A DNA stretch of 64,000 bases from Isoetes taiwanensis (lineage: Eukaryota > Streptophyta > Lycopodiopsida > Isoetales > Isoetaceae). The translations under genes were made by a program, and so were the position numbers. Positions 44,552-57,061 of this stretch are shown here, one piece after another. The stretch spans positions 5,887,931-5,951,930 of the forward strand of contig JAJEKV010000074.1 of assembly GCA_021234155.1 (NCBI GenBank). Reading direction: 5' to 3'. The notes under the pieces are model-generated. The model saw only the letters and a program-made list of their open reading frames with translations. It did no database searches and was not told where the DNA came from. How positions within the stretch are numbered: the stretch's first letter is position 1; the number at the start of each line of letters is the position of its first letter.

Positions 44552-46484
44552 TACATATATAGCGTTATGTATTTTTTAATTATAGCAAGTTTTTGATTGC
44601 CATCATTAAAAGAAAATGTCAGCTATTGAGTGTACCCAAAGAATTCCCTCCATTTTGTTCCCCTGTTTCATGGCCTAACCCAAAGTGGGGCAAAATTGGT
44701 TTGTTTAGAAAATTAGCCTTTGCTAAGAGCGTTTGAGCCGGCTGGAACCTTGCATATCCGTGTGATCTGCCACAGCCAGTTTGTTTTCTTTATTTTAGTT
44801 TTAATTTTTACGTGATTTCAGTCAGAAAATGAATTCAAGTAATAGAGACTGGTTCCTATGGGTTAAAATCAGCCGGTATTTTCAAGCTAAATCGATGTAG
44901 GTTTAACATGAATATAAGCAGTCACGTTTGGTTCTGATGCGATCTTCAAATATTTAGAGACCAAATTTATCTTATGAAATCAAATTTGTTGCTGTTCATT
45001 TGCGAGATGCTTTGTAAACATGGCAAGACCCCAAAGAAGACACAATCAGGGTTCGAAAGTCTCAGGACGAGAGCCTCCGACAAATAAGAAAGCTTCAAGT
45101 TAGCATGCCAAAGGAAATTTACCTCTGATACCGGTTTTCATGGAAACTGACTCAGAGACGCTGAATTTTTGTGATGTTTAAAATGATTATGATGCTGGCA
45201 TTAAGAGAGATATGGGGTGATGAAGCATAGCGGGTATGACTATAAGGATGTGAGTGATATGAAGTGGACAGAAGGAATTCTGCAAATGGTATGAGTTGCT
45301 TTTGGAAGAAAGATGTTATGAATCACTATGTCCCTACGTACTTATGAGGGCATTTGCATTTGCATGAAAGGTGCGAAGTGGGTACAGGAATATCAAAGCA
45401 TATAGGCCCGGATCGAAGCAAAAAGGATTAGGATCTATCTAGTGAGGTGTTGACAGAGTGAAATCTATGATACAAATGCAAAAAGCCAAGACTTCAGCTA
45501 AGAGTTACACAAAGGAGCAATTAGAGTTTTGTTAACTTCTTGGAAGCGGCAGAATCTATTGTGAAAACATCTTTAAGCAAGAAATTAAGCGAGTTAAAGG
45601 AAAGAGGCAAAGAGATCCTTGATACATTTGAAGCACAAGGAAGGGAGGCGGTTTATATCAGGTTGGTCCGAGAGCGAGAGGAATGTGGAAAAACCAAAGT
45701 AAGCAGCATTGGAGGATCCTTAATCCAAAGCTGGACCAAACATCTGAAAGTGCCATAAGATTTCAGCACCTAAAATGGAAAGTTGGGGATGCTATCGAGC
45801 AAAGGAATCAAGAATCTGCAGTCGGTGAGCTCTAGAAACATATTGACATGAATCTTACGGTGGAAACATGTAGATGCAAGATTAGGCTACATCTGTTGAT
45901 ATAGTAAATTTGTGAGGAGACAAAATTATGGAACTCGAGGAGATTTTAGAACATTCGATCCTTACTTTCTGACCCCTCCCTCTCCAGTCACAATTCTTAG
46001 AGATGATTTATTATTGTTGCTTTTCTTCATGTACATATTGTGAGCAATCTTTTGAGGTGTGAGATCCGATTGGTTACGGCACCATCACGGAACACCCTTA
46101 TTATGCAATGTATATCTATCTTGCTAGCACAAGATTTCATGTGTTGATCCCACAGTACTCATGGAATAGCAATTTACTGTAGCAGATGTATAGATGTTAA
46201 TTAAATTACTGTAGTTGGATAATGTGGGTTCAGTCATGTATAATGCTGCCAAATAGACTACTTATTTTTTAAAGATGAGAGTCTTTGAGAATTTCATGTG
46301 CTCATGAGCTGATAATGTAGTTATGGTATTACTTGTTATTGAGAGCTTGTATAGTGTAGCAATTATGAGATACATTGCTATTGTGCTATCAAAATTACAT
46401 TTGAGTTATTATTGAATACTTCATGACTCATCGATTAGGTAATTACAATATCGGCTAGCTTTGTTACATTGATTGTACTTCAAG

Positions 46485-46640
46485 AACAATGCATTTGAGG
46501 AGTACATTAAATTTACACATTTTCAGAGTACATTAGGGTACATTTACATGATAAATCAGTACATTATGGGATGGATACATTGGAGTACATTATCAGGACG
46601 AATTTTTTCATTGACTTTACTTGTAGAGTACGTGAGAATA
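46485..46640. repeat. Cluster of AGTACATT words
   Basis: About seven copies or variants of AGTACATT in 160 bp (46501, 46527, 46537, 46558, 46574, 46585, 46626), all in the same orientation. Confidence 0.6.
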
Positions 46641-47550
46641 CATTTCTTAGTGATGGAATCTGATATACTCAATGTCGGCGGTCACGAGGAGTGATTTTGG
46701 TAGCATAAGGAAACGAGAAAGAATTATGATATTGTAGATGCCATTTTAATCATGCATATTCCTTTTTCTTATCTCGAAGTCTTTTTCTACTCTTTATTGT
46801 AGATGGCAATGAAAACCAACAGCACTTTCTTCCAAGGTGTTGGATTTGTGAGGAAAGGTCGAGGGAGGATTCTGAGAAATACTTCTACATGGGCATCACT
46901 TTGTAAACCTTGTAAAGTCTTTTGAGGAAGGCTTGAGTACCCGATGGGGAATCCCTCGGATACATGTAAGTAAATATATCACATTTGATTGATTTACAAT
47001 CCACGGAATTTAATTTTTTCATGTCATATGAGCTTGATATGTCACTTGGAATTCCATACCAATACGAGCATACGATTCGAACATTTGTGGATTATCTGGC
47101 CGAGAGGTTGAAAAGTTAAGCGAAGGCGGTGAGTTATCTGCCGGAGTATGTTACATCTTCTTTTTGCTTTGTGGCCTTAGCAATTATTAAACACCACCAT
47201 TTTTTTGTAGGTTCTTCAAGTTTTCTTCCCCGAGTATAAAAGTTCAGTGCAGGTCTTTCTTCACAATACAAATTTCGAGGAGAAACCAATTTACTTGAAA
47301 CCTATTAAGCCAATGCCATCATTTTCAGCAGGAAATTCAAATCTTTGTTATTTGATGATTCAGCGGGTATACCATTAACTTTAAATTAGGATTCACAATA
47401 CTGATTAACTTTGGTGACTAATTTATGCGGAAGTGTTAAGAGTGGTGAAGATCTTAAGCATTGCTGTTGAGCAATACATTGAAAGATAGAGGATAAGTAG
47501 CCATATTAAGGAGGAAGATGGTGGAGGTATCCAAAGGATGATGTGGCAGT

Positions 47551-47651
47551 GGAAACCAAGGGTTGAGAGAGCAAGGTTGAGAGAAACAAGGTTACGAGGC
47601 CATAAGGTTGATGACATAGAGGAAACCAAGGTTGAGGAGACCAAGGTTGAT
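47551..47651 (+). repeat. Degenerate 15-bp repeats (GAGACCAAGGTTGAG)
   Basis: Six to seven imperfect copies. Read on the plus strand they give variants of ETKVE, so the tract may once have coded an acidic/basic repeat of the gene around it. Confidence 0.65.
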
Positions 47652-48299
47652 TAAGCGAGAATGAGCAGAAAAGGAAGGAGTGTGAAATACAGCTTCAACC
47701 AAAGAATTTATTATGTTAGTGCAAACTTTTAAAGTGTAATATCTGAACAATTTTATGATGACTTCTACGGGACTAGAAGCCAAACATCATCTAGAAGGGT
47801 CTTTCGATCTGGAGATGGCCCATTACGGAGTAAGTAAGATTAATTTAGTTACAGAATTCATTTGTCTCTCTCAATAATGCAGTACGCTTCTGAGGGCACG
47901 GAGACTTGTTGAAAATAGTTCCATGCTACCCTTTCCGATAAAGCCTCTAATCAAGGTGACTAAATATTGTGTGGAAGGTCTTTGCGAGCAGGGCACATGT
48001 CAACGGGCATACTGAGTATATTTGGAAGGTAGTAGCAGTCGATTCTTTTTTGCATTATAGTTGCTTCTGCGAACATCTAACCTCACTTTCTTTGTGAATA
48101 GGTATCTGATTAGCATTATGCGACAAAATGGCGTGATGCATTTTCTTCCTTGAAGGAGAATTCTTAGCCCTCTGAGCGATGCTTTAACAAAGCTGTCATG
48201 GAAGTGCAGCCACGATGGTGTGATCACGGTTGCTGTAGTTCAAAAGAACCGGGGAATCATATTGAGCAAATGCCGGTATATTATGATTTCCAATCCAGT

Positions 48300-48900
48300 T
48301 GAGGATCTATGCACCATGCACTAGTCATCATTGTTTTGGAATAAGGCCAAGAGCGTAGCGACACCTTGTCTTCTCCGGCTATCGCCTTATTACGAGACTT
48401 CGCTAAAGAATGCGGTCGACGAGGATGGATTATGATGTAAGTGCATCACTATTAATTAGGTGTAATGCTTCATAATTGATGTTATTTTCATGCGGGCTTC
48501 ATAAAGAGATATCATTACAGCATTTGACTAATTCGGTTCGTAAGATTTGATATTTATATAAAGAATTCAGTGCGAAGAAATTAGACACGAAGGTTCCACA
48601 ACAAGGTGACCTGGCCTCTTGTGGTCTTTATGTCATGGCTTATATGCAAGCCTTTGTGGATGCCGAGGTGCAAGCTAAAAGAGCATGGTGAGATAGCATA
48701 TACACAATTACTTTTTATATAATATTTAATTACGAAAACTATTTGTTTTTCATTCTTTGATTCTCTTCAGATTGGTTTGATTCGAATTATACGATCCGAG
48801 GAGACATGTGCTCATTAAGGCTATGATTAATTATAAGAGCCATCTTTCGTCGAAGCGGGCACTACAGCACCTCGCAAAGAGAAGCATGGTAGTGCTTAAC
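48300..48900 (+). pseudogene. Ulp1-type (C48) cysteine protease remnant
   Basis: C48 peptidases cut SUMO-like proteins; plant transposons (CACTA, MULE) also carry them. The catalytic parts come in the right order: MHHALVIIV near 48312 (His box), SSPAIALLRDFAKECG near 48375-48420 (the part after the Asp box; usual form LDSL..SPAI..LLRDFLKEEW), and KVPQQGDLASCGLYVMAYMQAF at 48591-48656 (Gln and nucleophile Cys; usual form QxNxxDCGxFVL). Beyond a possible intron, WFDSNYT and VLIKAMINYKSHLSSKRALQHL (48775-48890) resemble the C-terminal helix. The donor-like GTAAGT at 48436 and acceptor-like CTCTTCAG near 48770 hint at introns, but frames do not join cleanly. Judged a decayed copy; host gene versus transposon origin is open. 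Confidence 0.5.
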
Positions 48901-50579
48901 TCTTTCATAACTCTTTATCAAATGAGGCCAATTGGCTTTTTCTTATTGGAAACAACTAAGCCATTTGGCTTTATGTAATCTTGATAATGTAATCAATGAA
49001 TGGTTGCAATCCTAGTGCTACTGTATGTTAATTATATTTTGCTTCCTTACGGGGACTCTAATATTTGAGATCAAAGATTAATTGCAGGTTACTTTCCATA
49101 GAACTCGAGATGCATATTTCCTCTTACAAGCCCATAATTACAGAACATGGAGTTTTCTACTGCAAGACCAACAATGAAAGCAATGCTTCAATATGCCTCC
49201 CCTTTCGTTGGTTTACGTACCTTGATTCAACTCTTACCTTAGATATCTATATCAATTTTACGGACAATCTGCTGAAGATGGTAATCCAAAATTTAAACAT
49301 GTTATGGAAAAAGAGATGTTAGGGACTTCCTTACACAAATTCGGTTGGTGTAACCCCTCAAGTAGTACCTATGGTGTGTATTGTCATTGAATATTCTAAA
49401 TACAATGCTGATTAGGCTTCATTGGTGTGTTTGAGTCTAAGCACAAAGCTCTTTTCAACAAGAAAGTTATGTTTGGTATTGCCACTATGGTTGTTAGAGC
49501 GACAAACCATCACAATCCCTTTCTTATTTGATTAGTTGGTAGGGTTGGAAATAACACTAGATTTACACCAGAAATTTTGCTTAAAGGAGCATAAGTTGGT
49601 TGACTCTTAGGACGCCAGTGCATTATCATCAAGACTATAATAGTGGATGAATCTGGTGAAGATATGAGCGGAATAAAGGCCCTATGTTACAATGCCTTTG
49701 ATAAAGGCGGAATGCATTTTTCTTGTAGCTTTTCTTGATGTTGATTTAGCATAACTCTTTTTGAGTACTTGTTAAATTATATCTATTATTAATATTTAAG
49801 GTTGAGGAGGTTTTTAGATTTAAAAATGCTAATGTTTTAGCTTTTATTTGGATTAGAAGTTGAAATGGAAATTGAAGAGAATTTATGCATGGAAGCCGGG
49901 GTTTGGGTTGGAACAAAGAATACATGCAGCTCATACATATGGAGCAGAGTTGAACCAGATGAACCACCTTCTACTTTAGGAATTTGACGGGAATATGTTC
50001 GAGATGTACCAATTCTCGCTTTGGCTTAATGTATAAGAAGCAAGGTCCTTACCGACTGCTTGGATTATGGGAGCAATTCGAGCAGTCGAAGAAGAAGCAC
50101 AGGGGATGAGATGCTAGCAATACTTTGGGCAATTCACAAGATCTATGATCCTGATCATGGGGAAGAATGTTGCCAAAGTCTTACGAGTCAAGCTACTTAT
50201 TAACGTGAAGAATTAGGCTTCCAATTGCAAAGAGTGGCGATTGGCCTGCCACATTGAATCCTAACGATATATATAAGCTCAGGAAATCTTAGGAGAATGG
50301 TTCACAATACCTGAGATTTCAGCCACCCGCAGGATGTAATAGTTAGGCATAAAGAAGTTGATATATTACGTAAAAGGTTATCAATAACAAGAAACATGTT
50401 TGAAATAAGTTGAGTGTACTCAATTACAATGTAATATAAATCGCTCATTACTCCACCACCTTTAATTTCTCTTCAGTTTCTACTCCAACATATAATCATC
50501 CGACATATAATGTTCAAGCTATTCGAGATCATATGGCATTTGAGCCGGACTTCCAGTAGCATCTCATGCATAAATTAGA
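48901..50579. other. Unidentified decayed sequence
   Basis: Plus-strand coding-like scraps (49065-49322; then SVGVTPQVVPMV, GVFESKHKALFNKKVMFGIATMV near 49335-49490; IIVDESGEDMSGIKALCYN near 49635-49700) suggest an old gene or element. No family recognised. Confidence 0.3.
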
Positions 50580-53205
50580 TAATGCATAAAATTTCTGAAG
50601 CGCCCTTCACCATATGGTTAAGCATTGCAAACTTTGCTCCAATATATGATTTCTGCGGAGTCTGAGAACTTCCTTTATAAATCGATAACTTATGCCCATG
50701 GGCAACGGGGCAATTTTGATAGTAATCACGGTTCATTTGTTCTTTGTATGGTGATAATTTTTGTAATTGCAGGTTAACCCAACATTTTCTGCAAAACAAA
50801 TTTTTGTTTTCTTGCAAAGAAAGGATATAGTATGGCACATTTTCTTCATTTCACAATTGCCTTAAAGAGCGAAACATATGCATTTTCGATCTTCTGAGCT
50901 CTTCATTTTCATTTGCAAAAGCGTGGGTTTTCCCTCATTCTCACTTTGATTTTCGGGGAATACTAGCTTCTTTAATTGCCACTTCACTGAAATTGAAATG
51001 GGCTCCACCGGCATCCCATTCAAAGTTAATGTAAACATTGCGGAAGCCAGATAATGGTCTCCACCATTATTACTGAGTGAAATTAGAGTTGGACTTATGA
51101 AGCTATAGCATGCAATTTGAATGCCGGGGAAGGTTGCACATCAATCATTAGTTCTATCAATGTCGACTCCTTCGCGCCGGTACACTCTGTTAACGGTGCC
51201 CATGCCGAGACATTTCAAGCATCATGTACCTCTAATCTACTGTTCCATGTTCGTAAGCTGACCGGTACACCAAGTAACACCTTGGCCTTAGCGAGACTCT
51301 CCATCATATTCATCTTTTCCATGCTTGAGAACCCAAAATGTAGATTCCATTATGGCGGGTACATATTCAACGCAATTACACAGTATGAAATATAGAATTT
51401 GCCCACGGACTTATTATGCGGCCTAGCCATCAGTTACACACAATATGATGCGTCGCTGAGATCCACCATTCTCTTTGAAGCATTTAGATGAAGCTTAAAT
51501 GCATATTTGTACAAAATGTGTATCATGATTTAAATGTGAGAAATATCTGGTGATGATCTTCTTCAAGATGCCATTTACCTTTAGCATGGTAATCGTACCA
51601 TTATAGTAACTTGATGCGTATTCCAATGTTAAAAGTGAACCTCCTTTGAAGCCCAATGTATGAATTTTTACGCAAAGTCAACTGCCCGATATCACTGGAT
51701 CATCTCGGGTTTTGACATCATAGATTCCTTTGGCACCCGATTGAGGTACGGGAACTGTGATGGATAAATGTCTTCATGTGACCAAACGTATCGACGTGGA
51801 GGTGCGAACACATTTGTCTTCTCCACCAATCTGAGCCTTCTTGAGACTCCTTTTGAACTTCTCATCCACATAAGGTATATTTGCCAATTGAGCTTGCGCG
51901 CCGTGTCATTTTTAGTTTCTTTTGGACCTGACTAATGTTACCTTACCAGGTTCTTTAATCCTTGTAATACAATTTAATTTATTGCCACTCTCATCACTAT
52001 CATGTTTTGGATAGGCATACTCCTCCATAGAAGTCGCGACATTCTGATTATGTATGCTTGTAGGCCTGATAAATTCCATCATTTTGTTAGCGGCACAAAC
52101 TTCTGAGTGCGGCTACAATTGATGTGAAGCAACCCCTCAGCAAGTGCATGCTGCTACGAAGTTCTGCTTGTTCATGCTTGACCTGGCTTGTATGTTTCTC
52201 CTTTAGCTTCCTTACCTGTCCCGAGGGTTTGAGAATTATTGAACAATCTGATGCCGTCTCCTCGGGTGTTGCTCCACAAGTTAGTGCATTTCGGCACATT
52301 AAAGACCTAAAATCATATAAGTTAATAAAGATTTTTTTGTATGTGCAATTGAGTACACATCGCGAGTCAGTAACATGTACTCATAATGTATAATATGTAC
52401 TGGGGATGTACTCATATGCACTCATGTAATATCCCATATGTACTCGGAATGCTTCCTTTACTGGCTATACATAAGGACAAGGAGATATACATTACACATG
52501 TACATTAAATCGTGTGTAAGGAGGATAATTAGGTGGCGGGCATTTTGTACCCTAGAGCATATTAATGTTCTAGAGTAGATTCTTGAAGTCATGGAGCACT
52601 ATCACGAGAGAATGCAATTACAAGATATTATTCCTCTATAGACGCTAATATAACATACAAATATTATGCAAATATCTAATCGTACATTGCTTAAAATTTT
52701 TGGAGTCAACATAAATAAGAAGGAAGATTTAGTGTAATATCACACTTAGTCCAATAAATGTATGAACCAACAAAGGTGATTGCATGTATAAAAGTAAGTA
52801 AAATTCAGAATACCTCCAAATATGGTCAGTCAGTGAAAGCATTCATACATCAAAACAAAGAGATGCTATAAATTCAATAGAAATGAACATATGCATGAGG
52901 GGATGAGGAAGCATTTCACCGCAGGTAAAGAATGAAATACGTAATTTTATGTATCAAAGCTGGATTGCACGTGCCTTTTCTTTTCTTACATCCACTGTAT
53001 TTAGGTGAAACGAGGTGTTGTTCAACCAAGGTGGATGACTAATTGCTTTGTGTCTTCGTCCAAACAATGGATCTATAACTACGCTGCTAATGCCCATATA
53101 CTTGGACACACAGTTTTCATTCTCTGTACTGCTACCCAGTATGACGAATTTCGAGGATGGCAGTTCAACATTTTTTGAAGCAGACTCTTTTGCTTCAATT
53201 CCCAA
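50580..53205 (-). pseudogene. Decayed multi-exon gene, family unknown
   Basis: Reading down the minus strand, protein-like stretches recur: 53205-52954 (EAKESASKNVELPSSKFVIL, SSVVIDPLFGRRHK), 52299-52087 (ATPEETASDCS, then GQVRKLKEKHTSQVKHEQAE, coiled-coil-like), 52050-51830 (SMEEYAYPKHDSDESGNK, VDEKFKRSLKKAQIGGEDKC), 51750-51530 (GAKGIYDVKTRDDPVISGS, GGSLLTLEYASSYYNGT) and 50838-50575. Stops and frame changes lie within several of them. They share strand and a hydrophilic style, so one old gene or element is plausible. I see no transposase, kinase, zinc-finger or helicase motif. The AATGTACT-rich stretch (52352-52503) lies inside it. Confidence 0.35.
52352..52503. repeat. Cluster of ATGTACT words
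   Basis: ATGTACT at 52375, 52395, 52406 and 52437, with GTACATT-like words near 52352 and 52497. This is the reverse complement of the motif clustered at 46485-46640. Confidence 0.6.
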
Positions 53206-54623
53206 TACCCTACAACAATCATGGATAAAGCAGGTGCTTGGCTGCCAACTTGTCAGCTGCTATTAAAGTGCAACCTCTTCTAATCCATCTTTGAGATTTT
53301 GTAACAATGAATGTTTCACCAGAAAACCCACGAAGGCCAAGCCCAATCCATGGGGACAACAACCCAAGAGCTGCGTACATCTTGCAGATCAGAACTAATA
53401 CCTCTCTTTCACCCGGGGAGATGAAGAAGCGGCTTCATTTCTAAAGCATTCAACAACCTTTTATCTTTTACAGTTTTTTGGTGAAGTACAGGAATATGAT
53501 CACGCCATTCTCAGCATTGTGATTATCACTCTACATCACTTCATTCGTATGTCATTTAAATTATCTTGTTCAACCATTTTACGCTTCCCTTTATGGAGTT
53601 TGATTATCCATAGTCTCATTTGGACATCCAGCTGAGTAATTCTATTTCATACTTTGATTTTCTTGTGCCATGCCACTACTACTACTATAAGAAAACTGAT
53701 ATGCATTTTGAGAATCCAGAAGCCAGAATTTGAAATTCTTTCTTTGTTTTAGATTCTTGGCCGTAAATTGGAGGGAATTGCTTGCTTAGGATGGATTGGA
53801 GGGAATTTGCTTTGGATGGAGGAATCCGGTGATTATTACCCAAAATTTACGCAACAATAGTCGGTACTTCATGTCATGATGACGAGCTGATCAAATATAT
53901 TCCTTTTCAAATATATAGCAACCGAAACGCGTGGCCTCCTACCTTACATTCAGTACACAAAAAGCGGGTTTCTAGTGCAAAATAGTACATGAATTTAGAA
54001 CTAATGTATGACACTAGCAATACTTTTACCCGGGGAGGAATTGAAGCCAATTCAGCCAGCGTCTTTAGAAGAGACCTGGGTTTCTTCATGAAGAAAGCTT
54101 CAGTGGCCCAAGGGCTAAGCAACTTCATGGTAGGCCGAGAAAAAAATTTAGACCCGAATGGAGGTCTTGAAGCGTGAGCCAGGATTTATATATAGGGTTA
54201 ATTAGAAATTAAGCGTGAATAATTGATTTGCCTCAAATATGCATGAGGCGTCTGAAATTCCGTCAGCTATATCATCTAGGGTATATTATTATATGGATAA
54301 TAAATTCTCCGCGTCTATCGGAGTTATATATATGTCTTTTAAGTAATCCATATATCCAAATTTTTCGATAATTAAAATTTGGATATATTTATAAATGTCA
54401 TTTCCTTGTTTGTTGCTACAAAATTCTTGTTTTAAATGATTTACGTTTACACCCATTGTTATTATTATATTAAAACTTCTATTTCCAAGGAATTTCTTGC
54501 TTTTTAAAAATTGGATTTACCTCTACATATTCCATAAGAAATGTCACATTACTTTTTTTATCTTATATGGTGGCAACTGTTTTTCCTACTCATTGATTAA
54601 AGAGATTTTTGAATTTGCCTAGG
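53206..54623. other. No gene recognised
   Basis: AT-rich sequence with short unconvincing frames on both strands. Confidence 0.35.
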
Positions 54624-57060
54624 TCAATGGTGCCTCTCAACTTTCGAGATGAATTGTGCAACATATTGAAAGAGCAATATCAAGGAAAAACCAACCTAAC
54701 AAAGAATGCTAAGAAAAACAATTAGTCCTCTATAGTAGAGATTGCAATGGAGGAACAAGAAGGTGAGAATCATGCACAAGTGCAACAAAGGAAATAGTAG
54801 GCCAAGGAGTCATTGTGCTAGCGGATCATGAATCCAATTGGCGGTGAAGGCTACAAGGGGAACAATATTGGTATTGCAATTTAGATGTTGGAAGAACAAT
54901 TGGAAAGATGCAAGGTTTGGGTGACAAGGAATGTTTTGGTTGTGTCGAGCAATTGGAAGGTGTTTCCTTGCATCATGGCACTGGCTATAAGTAGTGTTGT
55001 TCAATTTGTGGAGGATTATATTTTTCGAACTTTGAGGTTGTTGGGGACAACGTTGTCTTGATATTGATCCATTGGCAGTTGGAACTCTAAACCCTGGCAA
55101 AAGGAAGTATGGTTTACTTGGAACATTATCCTAGCAAAAGAGCCAAGTTGATTATTGACACCAAACGTGAGACAATGGTGAAGGTTAGGGGCTCAGATTG
55201 TTGTTGGAGTGCTTGTATGCAATTCTTTACAATAGAGCGATTGGTGGAAGCAAGAGCCACTTTTCAAAGGAAATTACCTTTGATGATGAGAGGAAGGGAC
55301 CCTACATGCCACCCTTGATCTTAAGAGCATGCACGCCCGGGGATGAAAGAAACCAAAGCAGAGGAAAGATACCCTTTGCTAGGCAAATGGATATGTACAA
55401 AAAGCATGGCGGACTATCCATTTTTGAAATTCCAACTTCTTCATGGCATAATTGGCAAAAAAATGGCTGAGGAACATGATTGCTTTACATGAAATAATGG
55501 TTTTATTGGAATAGCGGCTAGGACCTTGGCTGCAGGGGAGATATTTAAGAAAAATATAACTGTGATTTAATCACCGAGTCTATGCCACACAAAAGCAGAA
55601 GGGATGAAAGGAAGGTTGTTGAAAAGGTTGCCATCACATTGTACTCAAAGAGTATTTTTGGAAGAAATTAGAATTCTCTACTTAGAGGGTAGAATTCTTC
55701 CAATATCCCAACCCTAGCTTTAGTAGGTTATGGAAGAAGCATTTCAATCCATGTATCCAACATAGCAGCTTCAAACAACTTTGCAAAGTGCAATTTGCAT
55801 GTGTGCTAAGTTAGAGGAGACTCTTGATAAGGCCCCGTGAACCTAGTCAAAGGGAGCTGGGATAAAGGGAGCATATGAAGGACCATATGGTGACCAACTA
55901 TCATGTAGATCATGTTATTGGATGTAGGGACTTTATGCATTTGGAACTAATAACTATTTATGCATTATACATGACAAGATGATATGGACCAGCAAAGACT
56001 TTATCTTCCACAATTAAGTACATACCAAAGTCATGTGGAGATGCTTACCCTTCTGAGATCTCAATATTTGGGGCAATCTTGCATGGAAGCGGACTCAAAC
56101 CTACTATGGCCATTTTAGTTTGGAATTGTGGAGTGATGGTCAGTTTTTCATATTGGGAGTATCATGAGGTGTTTGAGAAACTATGAAAATGGATACAATG
56201 GTCACCTCGGGACCCTCACAGCGAGGGCACTACATAGAGCATTGTTAGATGGAAACCCTAACAATATTGGGAAAAGAGTTCAGTAGGCAAAGGTTTAGGA
56301 AGCATGGGTCATGGGTATGTTGGGCTTTCAACTTCCGCGTGGTAGACCCAAGATCTACAAAGGGTTTCTCTTGCAACTTGATGTTAATGGCCAAGGCCTG
56401 GAAAGATTAAGTCTGTTTTTCTTTTCCTATCCTACTTACTTGTTGTGGGGATATTTGAAAGAGTTAATTTAGGGTTTCTTATGCTAGGGGCATACCAGCA
56501 GGATGTGGATGCATTATTTGCTTAAAATATAGTTGTATCTTTGAAGGACAATGACCAATTTTCCTAGGCTAATGGAAATCTTGCATGAATGCACACTACT
56601 CCAAACCCTATAGCTTCTCTCCTTAGAGGAAGTGCCGATTAGGAAAGAGCTTTGTGGATGGTTATACATTGGACCTTGAAGGGTCATTCAGGGCCTACTG
56701 CGATTCACTTTTCGGGTAGGGTGGGGATTCCAATCTTCCAATGGGGAGTGAGACCTTGAAGGATGAGTGGAGAGGAGGGAGGAAATATAGGTAGAGATAG
56801 AGAATGGCAAGCCTATGATACCTCAGGTCAAACAAGGTGACCTAGCAAATGCACTAATGACCTGGATTTGCACCACAAAAGGAATCTTTCAATTCCCTAA
56901 AAAAACTTTAAAGAAGAATTGCCACTTTTGGGGGTCAATTGAAAAACAGCCCTCAATTTTGATTTGTGACACCTTTTTTTGGTCCAAAATTAAGCTTTGC
57001 TGTTTTGTGAATTTGGCAGGTACCCAACAAGGTAAGAATTGGAGTCACCTTTTAAGAAAA
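54624..57060 (+). pseudogene. Decayed coding region, family unknown
   Basis: Plus-strand protein-like stretches occur in shifting frames: near 55110-55200 (LEHYPSKRAKLIIDTKRET), 55198-55470 (SHFSKEITFDDERKGPYMPP, GKIPFARQMDMYKKHGG), 56150-56400 (GYNGHLGTLTARALHRALL, GFQLPRGRPKIYKGFLLQLD) and 56815-57060. The spacing and common strand suggest one former gene or transposon ORF of about 2 kb. No catalytic motif could be picked out, and I do not name a family. Confidence 0.3.
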
Positions 57061-57061
57061 T

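Larger units (their letters stand above)
45003..48290 (+). other. Coding-like fragments upstream of the Ulp1 remnant
   Basis: Several plus-strand pieces look like old exons but match nothing I know: one starting MARPQRRHNQGSK near 45019; a 72-codon frame at 45540-45758 (KKLSELKERGKEILDTFEAQG, coiled-coil-like); the repeat-coded stretch near 47551-47651; and KPLIKVTKY and CSHDGVITVAVVQKNRGI near 47940-48270. They may be the N-terminal exons of the Ulp1-type gene at 48.3 kb. Stops and frame changes between them are frequent. Confidence 0.3.

Noticed and set aside
45050-45062. GGGTTCGAA as a tRNA B box
   Set aside because: No A box at the right distance and no stems around it.
43520-54310. LTR pair (blocks shared by 43520-43680 and 54185-54310)
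   Set aside because: Only short scattered blocks agree and there are no TG..CA ends, PBS or PPT; perhaps a dispersed repeat.
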